DNA of 64,000 bases from DATBLE01 sp963837265 (GTDB taxonomy: Bacteria; Actinomycetota; Thermoleophilia; Gaiellales; Gaiellaceae): NCBI GenBank assembly GCA_963837265.1, contig CAWIMQ010000007.1:215518-279517 (forward strand). Direction: 5' to 3'. Below the pieces are notes generated by a model. It was not told the origin of the DNA, searched no databases, and saw only the letters and a program-made list of their open reading frames with translations. Both the position numbers and the translations under genes were made by a program. Below, piece after piece: positions 8,044 to 15,889 of the stretch. Within the stretch, counting starts at the first letter, position 1; each line of letters opens with the position of its first letter.

Positions 8044-8146
8044 GACCCCACCGAAGCCGGGCTCGAGCGGCCGCCACGCGGGCAGGCCCGCCGCTCCTGC
8101 GGCGACGAACGCCGTCCCCCAGAGGAGAAGCCGGCCCTTGATCAGC

Positions 8147-8989
8147 TCAGCGGCCGTCTGCCCTCCCCAGAGCGATCGTGTACAGCGCCGACTCGTTGAC
8201 GCCGTCCAGGCCGAGGAGCTCGTCGGTCTGGCGGTCGTAGAAGCCGCCGAGCGGGACGGCGTCGAGCCCCAGGGCGGTGGCCGCGAGAACGACGTTCTGC
8301 GCGAGGTGACCGGCCTCGAGGAGCGCGAAGCGGTAGCCGCGTAGCCCGTACTTGAATCGCGTGCGCCCGAAGATCGCCGCGATCACGAGCAGCACCGCAC
8401 ACCTGCCGGCGATCTCCGGATACGTCGAGAGCGCGGCGACCTCGTCGCCGCCCAGGCCGTGCCGGAGCTCTTCCAGCGCGGGCGCGAGCGGATCGAAGTG
8501 ATACAGGCCGGGCTCGAGCCCTTCGACGCGCAGGACGGCGGCGAAGACCTCGAGCGGGTACAGCGCGCCTCCGGACGGGACCGCACGCAGCGAGAGCGAC
8601 GACCGGCCCTCGGGCGCCTGCAGGGTCGTGGTCACCCCGTAGCCTGCGTACAGAAGTGCCGCCACCTCCTCGGCAAGAAGCGGCTTCGGGCCGAAGTCGC
8701 GCCGGGATCGACGTAACGCGATCGCCTGCCAGAGCGGCATCTCGGGCCGTCGCGGCGGAGGCAGCGCCCGGGCGGGGACGGGGAAGCGCTTCACCGAGCG
8801 CGTCGAGGAGAGCTGGAGCTCGGGGGTGAGCTCCAGGCGTCGCGCGCCCTCGATCTGTCGCCCCACCTGTCGGGGCGACACCTTCGATGCCTCGTGGTAG
8901 GCCTCGGCGGGGTCATCGAGATCGGGCCTTCTTCCGTAGACGAGCTCGGCCCAGCGAGCGGTCTGACGCTGGGCGGGGACGGCTCTCAT
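8147..8989 (-). CDS. SagB-type FMN-dependent azoline dehydrogenase
   Basis: Nitroreductase-fold flavoenzyme of 280 residues. In azole-containing RiPP pathways this family oxidises thiazolines and oxazolines to thiazoles and oxazoles. The FMN-binding start of the fold is seen in LRRSRRDFGPKPL, then PSGGALYPLEVFA (the hallmark of SagB-type dehydrogenases), YHFDPLAPALEEL, and GHLAQNVVLAATALGLDAVPLGGF. The ATG at 8989 overlaps the YcaO stop (ATGA), which decides the start over upstream alternatives. Its presence predicts that the final product has aromatic azoles and not only azolines. Confidence 0.93.
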   Translation of the reverse strand: MRAVPAQRQTARWAELVYGRRPDLDDPAEAYHEASKVSPRQVGRQIEGARRLELTPELQLSSTRSVKRFPVPARALPPPRRPEMPLWQAIALRRSRRDFGPKPLLAEEVAALLYAGYGVTTTLQAPEGRSSLSLRAVPSGGALYPLEVFAAVLRVEGLEPGLYHFDPLAPALEELRHGLGGDEVAALSTYPEIAGRCAVLLVIAAIFGRTRFKYGLRGYRFALLEAGHLAQNVVLAATALGLDAVPLGGFYDRQTDELLGLDGVNESALYTIALGRADGR

Positions 8990-10332
8990 GGAAACGGGTG
9001 CGGATCGGGATTGAGGTCGGTCGCCGCCAGCGGGGCGACCGCCAGCCCGGCTTCGTACGCAGCGTGGTACATCCGACGCCCCCCGAGGAACCGCACGCCC
9101 TCGACGACGTCGAGCGGGCACAGCTCGGGGGCAACCGCCCGGACGACGCGGAGCCCCGCAGCAAGGACATCCGGACTGGTCACGTCGACCGCATACGCGG
9201 AGACGCCCCGGCCGGCCAACCGGTCCGCGAGCGCCTCGATCTGCTCGAGCACGTTCTCGCCCTCGAGCGGTGGCACGGTCTCGGCGGCGCGTCGTTCCGG
9301 AGACGCGTCGAGAAAGCCGGCGCGGGCTGCCCGCTCGGGAGGCGCGTAGTGGAGCGTGTGCCCCTCGAAGCTCCTGATCTCGCCCTGAGGCAGGTCGACT
9401 CGCTCCGGGCTCTCGAGCGCGACGTCGCGCACCCAGCGGTGCACGGAGAAAGCCTCCGCCAGGGCCTTACGCCAGGCGACCGCTACCGTAGTCGTCGCGG
9501 CCGCGCCAACGCCGAGCGCGCCGAGTTGGCCGGGACGGCCGTGTACGACGCCGAGCACCGCCGGGATTCCGAAGAAGCTGCTCAGGTCGACTGCGGAGTA
9601 CTGCAGCGCGGCAGGGTCGAAGTACCGCTCGGCGAGCCGTGCCAGTTCGCGGTCGGCGGCCCAGTCGAGCAGCGGCAGCGAGAGCCGGTTGTGCCAGACG
9701 ATCATGAACGCGTCCCGCTCGACGAGCTCGAGCAGACCCGTGAGGACTGCCTCCTCCAGGGTCGGTGCGCAGGCGAGCCCGCTGCTGGTCGCGTGGCCGA
9801 TGCGGCCCTCCTCACGTGCGTGACGGCGGGCGGGCATGTAGACGAGCTGCGCGGGCAGCAGCGCCGGCTCGCCCCCCGGAAGAGCGAACCCCTCGACCCA
9901 GCCGACGACCGTGTCGCGACGAAACCGGACGAACGGGAACCCCGGGCTGTCGTATTGCGCGTCGGCGAAGAGGGCGAATCGCTCGGGCGCGACTGCCGAG
10001 GGCCCGACCTCGGCCGCCGAGCCGGAGCGGATCCGGCCGTCGGGGACGTACGAGGCCGAGTATCGCTCGAGCGCCTCGCCGATCGCCGCCGCCTCGGCGC
10101 GCGCGCGGTCCCAGTGCTCGCTGCCCGTGTACGTGTCCAGGCCCTCTCCGATCGTTGCCCGGGCATCGGCGAGCTCGCAGCCGACGCTGACGAGCCGGTG
10201 CTCGTCTGGTGCGGCCATGGTCTCGGCCACGCTGCGCACGACGCCGGTCAACGGCGAGACGAACGACCTCAGCCGCACGAGCGACTCGCCGACCGGGGTC
10301 GGCCCAACCGGGTGGAGCTCAACGGCGGACAA
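8986..10332 (-). CDS. YcaO-domain azoline cyclodehydratase (SagD-like)
   Basis: The ATP-dependent enzyme that phosphorylates the peptide backbone and closes Cys, Ser or Thr side chains into azolines. The 448 residues carry the YcaO ATP-binding signatures: EALER near residues 86-90, the ELVERD cluster at 202-207, and the AWRKALAEAF helix. The C-terminus ends in NPDPHPFP, the Pro-x-Pro-x-Pro tail typical of RiPP YcaO proteins that work with a partner protein. It overlaps the end of the E1-like gene by 14 bases and abuts the dehydrogenase gene, as expected for a heterocycle synthetase operon. There is no fused SagC domain, so the partner is the separate gene upstream. Confidence 0.95.
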   Translation of the reverse strand: MSAVELHPVGPTPVGESLVRLRSFVSPLTGVVRSVAETMAAPDEHRLVSVGCELADARATIGEGLDTYTGSEHWDRARAEAAAIGEALERYSASYVPDGRIRSGSAAEVGPSAVAPERFALFADAQYDSPGFPFVRFRRDTVVGWVEGFALPGGEPALLPAQLVYMPARRHAREEGRIGHATSSGLACAPTLEEAVLTGLLELVERDAFMIVWHNRLSLPLLDWAADRELARLAERYFDPAALQYSAVDLSSFFGIPAVLGVVHGRPGQLGALGVGAAATTTVAVAWRKALAEAFSVHRWVRDVALESPERVDLPQGEIRSFEGHTLHYAPPERAARAGFLDASPERRAAETVPPLEGENVLEQIEALADRLAGRGVSAYAVDVTSPDVLAAGLRVVRAVAPELCPLDVVEGVRFLGGRRMYHAAYEAGLAVAPLAATDLNPDPHPFP

Positions 10333-11278
10333 CCGGCATCTCCTTGAACCAGGGAAGCGGAGTCGACCGGTCCGCCAGCCCCGAGCACCGCGGACAGCGT
10401 GGGACGCGATGGACGTGGTGCAGCGTCAGCGAGACCGCCGGCACCAGCTCGACCGCGTAGAACGCGGCGGGCGAGTAGTGGTCGTCGAGGACGAGCCGCC
10501 CGAGAGCGATCTGGGCTGCCAGGCCCGCGACGAGCGCGTCCACCGGCTGCGCAGCCGGGTAGGCGGCGGGCGCGCGCGCGAGCAGCGCGAGCTCCGCGGC
10601 CGCGTCGGACGTCGCCGTCCTCCGGAGCCGGAAGCATTCGTAACAGCATGTCTCGCCCGGCAGATAGAGCGGGCCGACGCCGGCATGGCGGCCGTCGAAC
10701 GGGAGCACCTGCAACCACGGAGCCCGGAGCTCGAGTGCCGTGTCGTTCCACTCCGAGAGCACGGGGAGCTGCGCCGGGGAGGGCGCGCAGATGACGAGAT
10801 CGAACCCTTCGGCGATCTTCTCGGCCCGCTCGACCTGTGCCCCGGCGGCCCGCAGCAGACGGGCGGTCTCCACCCCGACAGGCCCCTCGCCCACGATTGC
10901 CACCGAACTGGCGGCGACCGCTGCGGCGACGGCGCTCGGCGACCGTCCCGGCTGCAGGGACGCGAGGAGGCTCGCAGTGCGGGCGCACGGCGCGGGGGCG
11001 TCGTCGACCGGCGGGCCGTCGACGAGCAGACCGGCGGCTGCGAGCGCGGACAGGGCATTCTCGACCGCCGGTCGCGCCGCCTCGCCGACGACCAGGACGA
11101 CCTCGTCCACGGTGCGGCGTCCGTCGAGGAGCGGCAAGAGGGCGGGGAGCAGACGTTTCGACGCCCCGCCCTCCAGGCTGACGATTCGCTGACCGTACTC
11201 GAGCACGACCGAGCCCCTTCCGTGCGCGAGCCGGTACCAGGGCGCGAGGTAGGGGAGCTGCGGTAGCGCCCGGCCCAT
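10319..11278 (-). CDS. E1-like (ThiF/SagC-type) RiPP leader-binding cyclodehydratase partner
   Basis: A 319-residue protein with a winged-helix RRE-like region at about residues 20-90 (a VVLEYGQRIVSLEGG strand pair, then the LLDGRRTVDEVVLVV helices), which would bind the precursor leader. A Rossmann-like segment follows (SVAIVGEGPVGVETARLL, 125-142). The zinc tetrad of the TOMM partner family is visible as Cys212-x2-Cys215 (CYECFRLRR) and Cys295-x2-Cys298 (CPRCSGL). This matches the bacteriocin cyclodehydratase-domain proteins that deliver substrate to YcaO. It lies 57 bp downstream of the precursor gene and overlaps the ycaO start. Confidence 0.88.
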   Translation of the reverse strand: MGRALPQLPYLAPWYRLAHGRGSVVLEYGQRIVSLEGGASKRLLPALLPLLDGRRTVDEVVLVVGEAARPAVENALSALAAAGLLVDGPPVDDAPAPCARTASLLASLQPGRSPSAVAAAVAASSVAIVGEGPVGVETARLLRAAGAQVERAEKIAEGFDLVICAPSPAQLPVLSEWNDTALELRAPWLQVLPFDGRHAGVGPLYLPGETCCYECFRLRRTATSDAAAELALLARAPAAYPAAQPVDALVAGLAAQIALGRLVLDDHYSPAAFYAVELVPAVSLTLHHVHRVPRCPRCSGLADRSTPLPWFKEMPVVRR

Positions 11279-11334
11279 TCTTCAGCGCCCACCGCGCCGG
11301 GGAAGAGACCGGAGCCGCCGAGCCGGAGCTCCTG

Positions 11335-11487
11335 CTACCAGCTGAGCTTGCAGCAGGTCAGGCTCGACGACGAGCCCGTGCAGGAGGACGAGCCGTTGGG
11401 ATCTCCTGCCTGGGCGTAGAGGGCATTGCGGAAGCCCTTCTCGTGCACGGTCAGGTCGAGCAGCTCCTCGCTGAGCTCTGTGAACAT
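11335..11487 (-). CDS. Putative azole-modified RiPP precursor peptide, 50 aa
   Basis: A short gene with a near-perfect AAAGGAGG ribosome site 5 bases before ATG 11487. The 50-residue product splits into a helical acidic leader (MFTELSEELLDLTVHEKG, then a FRNALYAQ helix), a linker with Gly and Ser, and a C-terminal core of about 15 residues, CTGSSSSLTCCKLSW, rich in Cys, Ser and Thr that azole synthetases modify. It is first in the operon, directly before the RRE/E1-like, YcaO and SagB-type genes, as in streptolysin S and other TOMM loci. The exact leader/core border is not visible; somewhere between Gly28 and Cys36 is likely. Confidence 0.85.
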   Translation of the reverse strand: MFTELSEELLDLTVHEKGFRNALYAQAGDPNGSSSCTGSSSSLTCCKLSW

Positions 11488-11580
11488 GGATGCCTCCTTT
11501 GCTGGTTGCCATCTCGGGCAACGTTAGCGGGAAGCGTGTGACGGGGGTGTGACCTGAGCGTGCCGAACGGGTGACAGTCG
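11488..11580 (-). promoter_or_regulatory. Promoter region of the RiPP operon
   Basis: A -10-like TAACGT lies at 11521-11526 (minus strand), about 34 bases before the precursor start. Upstream are three GTCAC half-sites in direct orientation (within 11535-11580), which could be binding sites for a regulator. No -35 consensus is evident. Confidence 0.35.
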
Positions 11581-11644
11581 CCTGCTCCTGCTCCGGCTCC
11601 AGCTCGCGGCTCCGCCCAGCCGGCCGCCGAACGGTGGTGGACTC

Positions 11645-12283
11645 CTAGCGCCGCCAGACGGGTGCGACGAAGCCGGCCGCGAGCCGCGGATCCGGTATCG
11701 CCTCCCGGGCAACGAGCTCGAGCGGGATCACCCCCGCCCAGACAGGCCAGGCGTAGTCGGGCTCGTCGTCCTGCGGCGGGCCGGTGCGCACCTTCGCCGA
11801 GACCTCCTCGAGCGGCAGCCGCAGGATCGCGGTCGCCTTCAGCTCCTGCCGCGCCGGCGGCCGAACGTCGCCCCAGCGGCCGGGCAGCAGCCGCTCGCTG
11901 AACGCCTCCAGCGCGCACAGCTTCTCGCCCGGCTCCGAGACCGGCAGCGCACGGCCGAGGACGACCACCGAGCGGTAGTTGATCGAGTGGTTGAAGATCG
12001 AACGAGCCAGGACGACGCCGTCCACGAGGGTCACGGTGAGACAGGCGTCGACGCCGCCCTCGAGCGTCCGAAGCATCCTGCTCGCGGTCGAGCCGTGCAC
12101 GTACACCTCGTCGCCGACACGGCCGTACAGGGTCGGGATCACGTACGGCTGGCGGCCGTGGACGAAGCCGAGATGGCAGACGAGCCCCTCGTCGAGGATC
12201 GCGTCGATCGTCGCGCGGTCGTACGCGCCGCGTGCGGGCTCGCGCCGCACTCGCGTCCGCTCGCTCCGGGACCGCGCTCCCAC
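11645..12283 (-). CDS. Pyridoxamine-phosphate-oxidase-like flavin-nucleotide-binding protein
   Basis: A 212-residue split-barrel protein of the PNPOx/NimA-like class. The family's N-terminal helix and first strand are clear (YDRATIDAILDEG, then LVCHLGFVHGRQPYVIPTLYGRVGDEVYVHGS), followed by the flavin-contact stretch near GVVLARSIFNHSINYRSVVVLG. Members bind FMN or F420-type cofactors and reduce small molecules or detoxify nitro compounds. I chose GTG 12283 because a TAGGCT -10 box ends 7 bases upstream, which fits a leaderless message. It is co-directional with the RiPP operon, with a 157-bp gap, so a role in that pathway is possible but unproven. Confidence 0.85.
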   Translation of the reverse strand: MGARSRSERTRVRREPARGAYDRATIDAILDEGLVCHLGFVHGRQPYVIPTLYGRVGDEVYVHGSTASRMLRTLEGGVDACLTVTLVDGVVLARSIFNHSINYRSVVVLGRALPVSEPGEKLCALEAFSERLLPGRWGDVRPPARQELKATAILRLPLEEVSAKVRTGPPQDDEPDYAWPVWAGVIPLELVAREAIPDPRLAAGFVAPVWRR

Positions 12284-12293
12284 AGGGCGGAGC

Positions 12294-12503
12294 CTACGCC
12301 AGGATGCGGAAGGCGAGGTCGAGCGAGCAGCCCGACGAGCAGAGGCGGCGGGCAAATCCGAGATCGGCGGGCGAGTCGGCGAGCAGCTGCGAGTCGATCC
12401 GGTCGAAGCCGAGCCGGCCGAACTGCTCGCAGCGCCAGCGCAGGACGAGCTGCTGCTCCGACTCGAGCTCCTGGAGCTGCGCCTCGATCAGAACGTTCGC
12501 CAT
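12294..12503 (-). CDS. Small conserved hypothetical protein, 69 aa
   Basis: ATG 12503, 69 residues, predicted mostly helical, with no signal peptide or membrane segment. The sequence alternates acidic and hydrophobic positions (IEAQLQELESEQQLVLRWR) and ends in a segment with two cysteines (ARRLCSSGCSLDLAFRILA). The pattern FDRIDSQLLADSPADLGFARRL resembles small actinobacterial proteins that accompany regulatory genes, but I cannot name a family. Its TAG stop doubles as part of the TAGGCT -10 box of the downstream flavoprotein gene. Confidence 0.6.
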   Translation of the reverse strand: MANVLIEAQLQELESEQQLVLRWRCEQFGRLGFDRIDSQLLADSPADLGFARRLCSSGCSLDLAFRILA

Positions 12504-12751
12504 GTGCCTGCAACGGTCGAGCGGTCCCCGCGGGTACGGCCGGTCACCAGGGAAGCGAACCGACCACCTCACCGGCGAAGCCCGCGACACCGGCGCATGA
12601 CGTGAGGAAGGACGCCCGCTGGCCCCGCCCGACCTGGCCCCGGCCCGATCTCGTCGCCCGTGACCGCTCCACGTGCGAACGTCCAGCCGCGTCCGACTCG
12701 GGCTCCCGCTTCCACCCCGCGCACCGGCCGGATTCCCGGTCCGATCGGCTA

Positions 12752-13181
12752 CTAGGCCGGCGGAAGCCCCCGCCGCGCCGCATGCGCCAGGGCGAGCTGG
12801 AACGCCGAGACCGTGAGGTACAGCGTGGTCGCGAGGAATCCGCCCAGGGGCCACGCGCCGATGTTCTCGACCAGGTGGGCGACGAGCGAGGCGACCCCGA
12901 TCGCGAGACCGACCGAGAAGAGGTGGAGCCCGCCCCACGCCACCGCCCGCGTCGGCTCCGGGATCAGCCGCTCCCAGAAGCCGCCGAACGCGAGGCCGCC
13001 GACGATCCGCGTATGCCGCGACCGCACCGACGAAGAACAGGAGCGCATCGGCCGTGCCCGGGATGCCACGAGCATGCGAGAGCACGGCTCCGCTCGTCCA
13101 GATCGTCAGCGTGTAGCCGTAGGGGGCTGCGCTCGCGCCGACCGTCGTACGAAGAGCCGACCGATACTGCGAGGGCTTCAT
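12752..13181 (-). pseudogene. Frameshifted small integral membrane protein
   Basis: Two overlapping reading frames together encode one coherent membrane protein of about 143 residues. The first starts at ATG 13181 (MKPSQYRSALRTTVGASAAP) and runs to FFVGAVAAYA. The second continues from IVGGLAFGGFWERLIPEP through GGLHLFSVGLAIGVASLVAHLVENIG to the stop at 12752. The frame changes near 13010-13013, where removing one G of a GG pair restores AAYAIVGGLAF. Four hydrophobic helices result. Either the gene carries a recent +1 frameshift or the assembly has a single-base error. No family is recognised. Confidence 0.65.
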
Positions 13182-13430
13182 CGCGCGAGTCTTCGCGAGG
13201 GCGGGAACCGCTCCTTCAGCGGGCGGCGGGCAATCCGCATGCTCGACGAGTGGGACGCCTGCGCCCGCGTCGCCACGTGCGGCGCCCTCATCGCCCCGGA
13301 GGCGCAACCTCAGCTCGTGGCCGGGCGGCGAGGAGACGTCTGCGAGGCGACGACTCCCACGACCGGCGGGCAGCCCTGCTCCGTGGCGGCTCGTCGCCGC
13401 ATGGCGGAGGTCGGGCGTAGGATCCCCGGG

Positions 13431-15020
13431 GTGGAGGGGGAGGATCCCGGAGCAGCCGCGGTAGCGCCTGCGGGCGAGCGGCCGATCCGCGCCGCCGAGG
13501 TCGTCGGTGCGCTCTCGCTCGCAACCGACCTCGGCACCGGGCAGCCGCTCGAGCATGCACTGCGCACCGCCGTGCTCGCGGTCCGGCTCGGCGAGCTCGC
13601 CGGAGCGTCGGCGCGGGAGCTCGCGGACACGTACTACATCGCCCTCCTCCACGCGTCAGGGTGCACGTCGAACGGGCACGAGGCGACGCAGCTGTTCGGC
13701 GACGACATCGCGCACAGGGCCGCCTTCTTCCTCATCGACCCGACCAATCCCACGGAGGTGCTTGCGTTCTACCAGGCCTACGTCGGCGCCGGTCGCCCCC
13801 CCGAGGTGCGGGCGGCGATGGTCGACGAGGCGATTGCCAACGCCCGCCCGAGGGCCCGTGAGGCGTTCGCGACGATGTGCGAGGTGGCGCAGCGGTTCGC
13901 GGGCTGGCTCGGCCTCGGCTCGAGCGTCCAGTCGGCGCTCGAGTACGTCTTCGCGCGCTGGGACGGACGGGGATTCCCGGACGCCCGCGGCGACGTGATC
14001 CCGCTGCCGATGCGGCTCCTGCACGTGGCGAGGGACATCTCCCTCTTCCTCTCCGCCGCAGACGCAGACGAGGCCCGAGCCGTCGTCGAGCGTCGTAGGG
14101 GTACTGCGTACGAGCCTCGGCTCGCCGATCTCGCCACGCGCAACCTCGCCGACATGCTCGCCGGGCTCGACGAGGCGCGGATGTGGCAGCAGGCGCTGGA
14201 GACCGAGCCCTTCCCGCAGATCTGGATCGCAGGTGGACGCGTCGACGCCGCCTTCACGGCCATCGCCGCCCTCACCGGCCTCAAGTCCCCGTGGCTTCGC
14301 GAGCACTCGACCGCTGTGGCCGAGCACGCCGAGGCCGCCGCCTGGCGTATGGGTCTCCCCGCAGCTTCCGTGACGCTCGTCCGCCGAGCCGCGCTCGCGC
14401 ACGACCTCGGCCGCGTGGGCGTGTCGAACGCGATCTGGGAGAAGCCCGGGCCACTCGGGTTCGGGGAGTGGGAGCGGGTGCGACTGCATCCTCACTTCTC
14501 CGAGCGAGCCTTCGCCCAGTCGCCGGTGCTCGCTCCGATCGGAATCCTCGCCGGCTCGCACCACGAACGGCTCGACGGCTCCGGCTACCACCGCGGCACG
14601 CGGGGGCCGGCGCTCGATCGGGCGGCCCGGATCCTCGCCGCCGCCGACTGCTACGGGGCGATGCGCGAGGCACGGCCGCACAGGCCGGCTCTCGACGCGC
14701 CGGCGGCGGAGGCCGAGTTGACGCGGGAGGCCGACGAGGGGAGGCTCGACCCGGACGCGGTCGACGCCGTGCTCGCCGCCGCCGGCCACCGTGTGCGTGA
14801 GCGGCCCCGCGAGCTTCCTGCCGGGCTGACCGAACGGGAGCTGGAGGTCCTCCTCGTGCTCGTCCGCGGCGAATCCAACCAGCGGATCGCCCGGGATCTC
14901 GGCATCTCGGCCAAGACCGTCGGGCACCATGTTCAGCACGTCTACCAGAAGGCCGGGGTCCGCAGCCGCGCCGCGGCGACGCTCTGGGCCTTCGAGCACG
15001 ACCTCGTTCGCACCGCATAG
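13431..15020 (+). CDS. HD-GYP-type phosphohydrolase domain protein with C-terminal LuxR HTH
   Basis: A 529-residue regulator. The second half carries an HD-GYP signature: AHDLGRVGVSNAIWEKPGPLG from about residue 323, the HPHFSERAF helix, and HHERLDGSGYHRG from about 377, where the usual GYP reads GYH. The first half contains a more degenerate copy (LLHASGCTSNG, and FARWDGRGFP, which aligns with the HHExxDGxGYP element), so the protein has tandem HD domains. A LuxR-type helix-turn-helix (LTERELEVLLVLVRG, SAKTVGHHVQHVYQKAG) fills residues 465-525. It probably hydrolyses or senses a cyclic dinucleotide and binds DNA. GTG 13431 was chosen because a TAGGAT -10 lies 7 bases upstream; ATG 13401 is in frame. 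Confidence 0.85.
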   Translation: MEGEDPGAAAVAPAGERPIRAAEVVGALSLATDLGTGQPLEHALRTAVLAVRLGELAGASARELADTYYIALLHASGCTSNGHEATQLFGDDIAHRAAFFLIDPTNPTEVLAFYQAYVGAGRPPEVRAAMVDEAIANARPRAREAFATMCEVAQRFAGWLGLGSSVQSALEYVFARWDGRGFPDARGDVIPLPMRLLHVARDISLFLSAADADEARAVVERRRGTAYEPRLADLATRNLADMLAGLDEARMWQQALETEPFPQIWIAGGRVDAAFTAIAALTGLKSPWLREHSTAVAEHAEAAAWRMGLPAASVTLVRRAALAHDLGRVGVSNAIWEKPGPLGFGEWERVRLHPHFSERAFAQSPVLAPIGILAGSHHERLDGSGYHRGTRGPALDRAARILAAADCYGAMREARPHRPALDAPAAEAELTREADEGRLDPDAVDAVLAAAGHRVRERPRELPAGLTERELEVLLVLVRGESNQRIARDLGISAKTVGHHVQHVYQKAGVRSRAAATLWAFEHDLVRTA

Positions 15021-15115
15021 GGCGTTCGCCCGATGTCGCCTCGACGACCAGGGCCCTACACTCACCTCACCGTCGGCGTCGAATGGCGGCGCCGAGAGCC
15101 ACCGAGGAGGAGACA

Positions 15116-15388
15116 ATGCTCCTGGCAACGACGAAGGTCGAGGATCTCGACCGCTTCCTGACGATCTTCTCGACCAAGGGAGTCGACAAGCGAAGGCAGC
15201 ACGGATCCAGGGGCTCGACCGTCTTTCGCGATCCCAACGAGGACGACCGGGTCTGGGTGATCTTCGACTGGGATGCGGAGGGCTGGCAGAGCTTCGTCTC
15301 CGATCCCGAGGTCCCGCCGATCTTGCAGGAGGCCGGGCACAAGGGCAAGCCGCAGGCGGCCGAGCTCGCCGGCCGGTACGACGCCTAG
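15116..15388 (+). CDS. Small antibiotic-biosynthesis-monooxygenase-like (dimeric alpha/beta barrel) protein
   Basis: A 90-residue protein beginning at ATG 15116 after a strong GAGGAGGAG ribosome site. The pattern (LLATTKVEDLDRFLTIF, then RGSTVFRDPNEDDRVWVIFDWD, then FVSDPEVPPILQEAGH) fits the ferredoxin-like fold of small ABM/cyclase-type proteins: a beta strand, an amphipathic helix, a middle strand pair and a C-terminal helix with a conserved His. Such proteins act as small monooxygenases, cyclases or haem-linked enzymes; no active site can be fixed from sequence alone. It stands alone behind the HD-GYP regulator with its own leader. Confidence 0.75.
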   Translation: MLLATTKVEDLDRFLTIFSTKGVDKRRQHGSRGSTVFRDPNEDDRVWVIFDWDAEGWQSFVSDPEVPPILQEAGHKGKPQAAELAGRYDA

Positions 15389-15530
15389 CCAGCCGCTTCG
15401 GTGGGCGCGCGCGAGCACTTCTTCGACCTCGCCGACTGGGACGAGTTCTGCTCGTAGGCCCGATCCGGCACGGACGCGAGATCCGAGCGGGTGGACGGCT
15501 GCGTCCCTGTCGGCGAGCCAGGCTCGGCAC

Positions 15531-15564
15531 GCGACCGGCACAGGCCACGGCCTGTGCCGGTCGC
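15531..15564. repeat. Perfect 15-bp inverted repeat (hairpin)
   Basis: GCGACCGGCACAGGC (15531-15545) is followed by a 4-base spacer and its exact complement (15550-15564); the outer spacer bases can also pair. It lies downstream of the monooxygenase-like gene. No T tract follows, so it may be a terminator or a REP-like element. Confidence 0.6.
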
Positions 15565-15889
15565 GCATCAGCACTCGATCTCGAGATCAGGGCGGGGACG
15601 GCACACCGGCGAGTGCGAGGTCAAACGAGGGAAGATCGTGGGCATGGCGGTCCGACCGGCGGCTCGGATCGCATCCTCGGCCGACCCCGGGCAACTCGAC
15701 ACTGACGCGCGCTCGAAGTTCGAAGACACCGGAGCAAGGCACAGAAGTTCGGCGCACGAGGCACGACCGCGAAGGCGAACAAGGCCCGGCGGGTGGCTCC
15801 CCACAGGAACGCGAGCGGGACACGCTCTGCATCCTCCATGCCCGTCGAAGCCGGTGCCCGCACGGACAATCGCTCGCGCGCATTGCGCC

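Noticed and set aside
6941..8077. 378-residue version of the ABC ATPase
   Set aside because: The extra N-terminal part is an Arg-rich shadow of the CPBP protease; the coupled GTG at 7648 starts the ATPase fold.
9911..11266. Plus-strand frame opposite the RiPP genes
   Set aside because: Low-complexity antisense frame across the E1-like/YcaO region; no motif.
11282..11521. 79-residue frame over the precursor region
   Set aside because: Lacks a ribosome site and is rich in Arg/Gly; the 50-residue frame shifted against it has a near-perfect ribosome site and a Cys/Ser/Thr core.
12294..13652. A single 452-residue membrane-protein gene
   Set aside because: The frame mixes the end of a small real protein, antisense sequence and the first half of the frameshifted membrane protein; no continuous domain.
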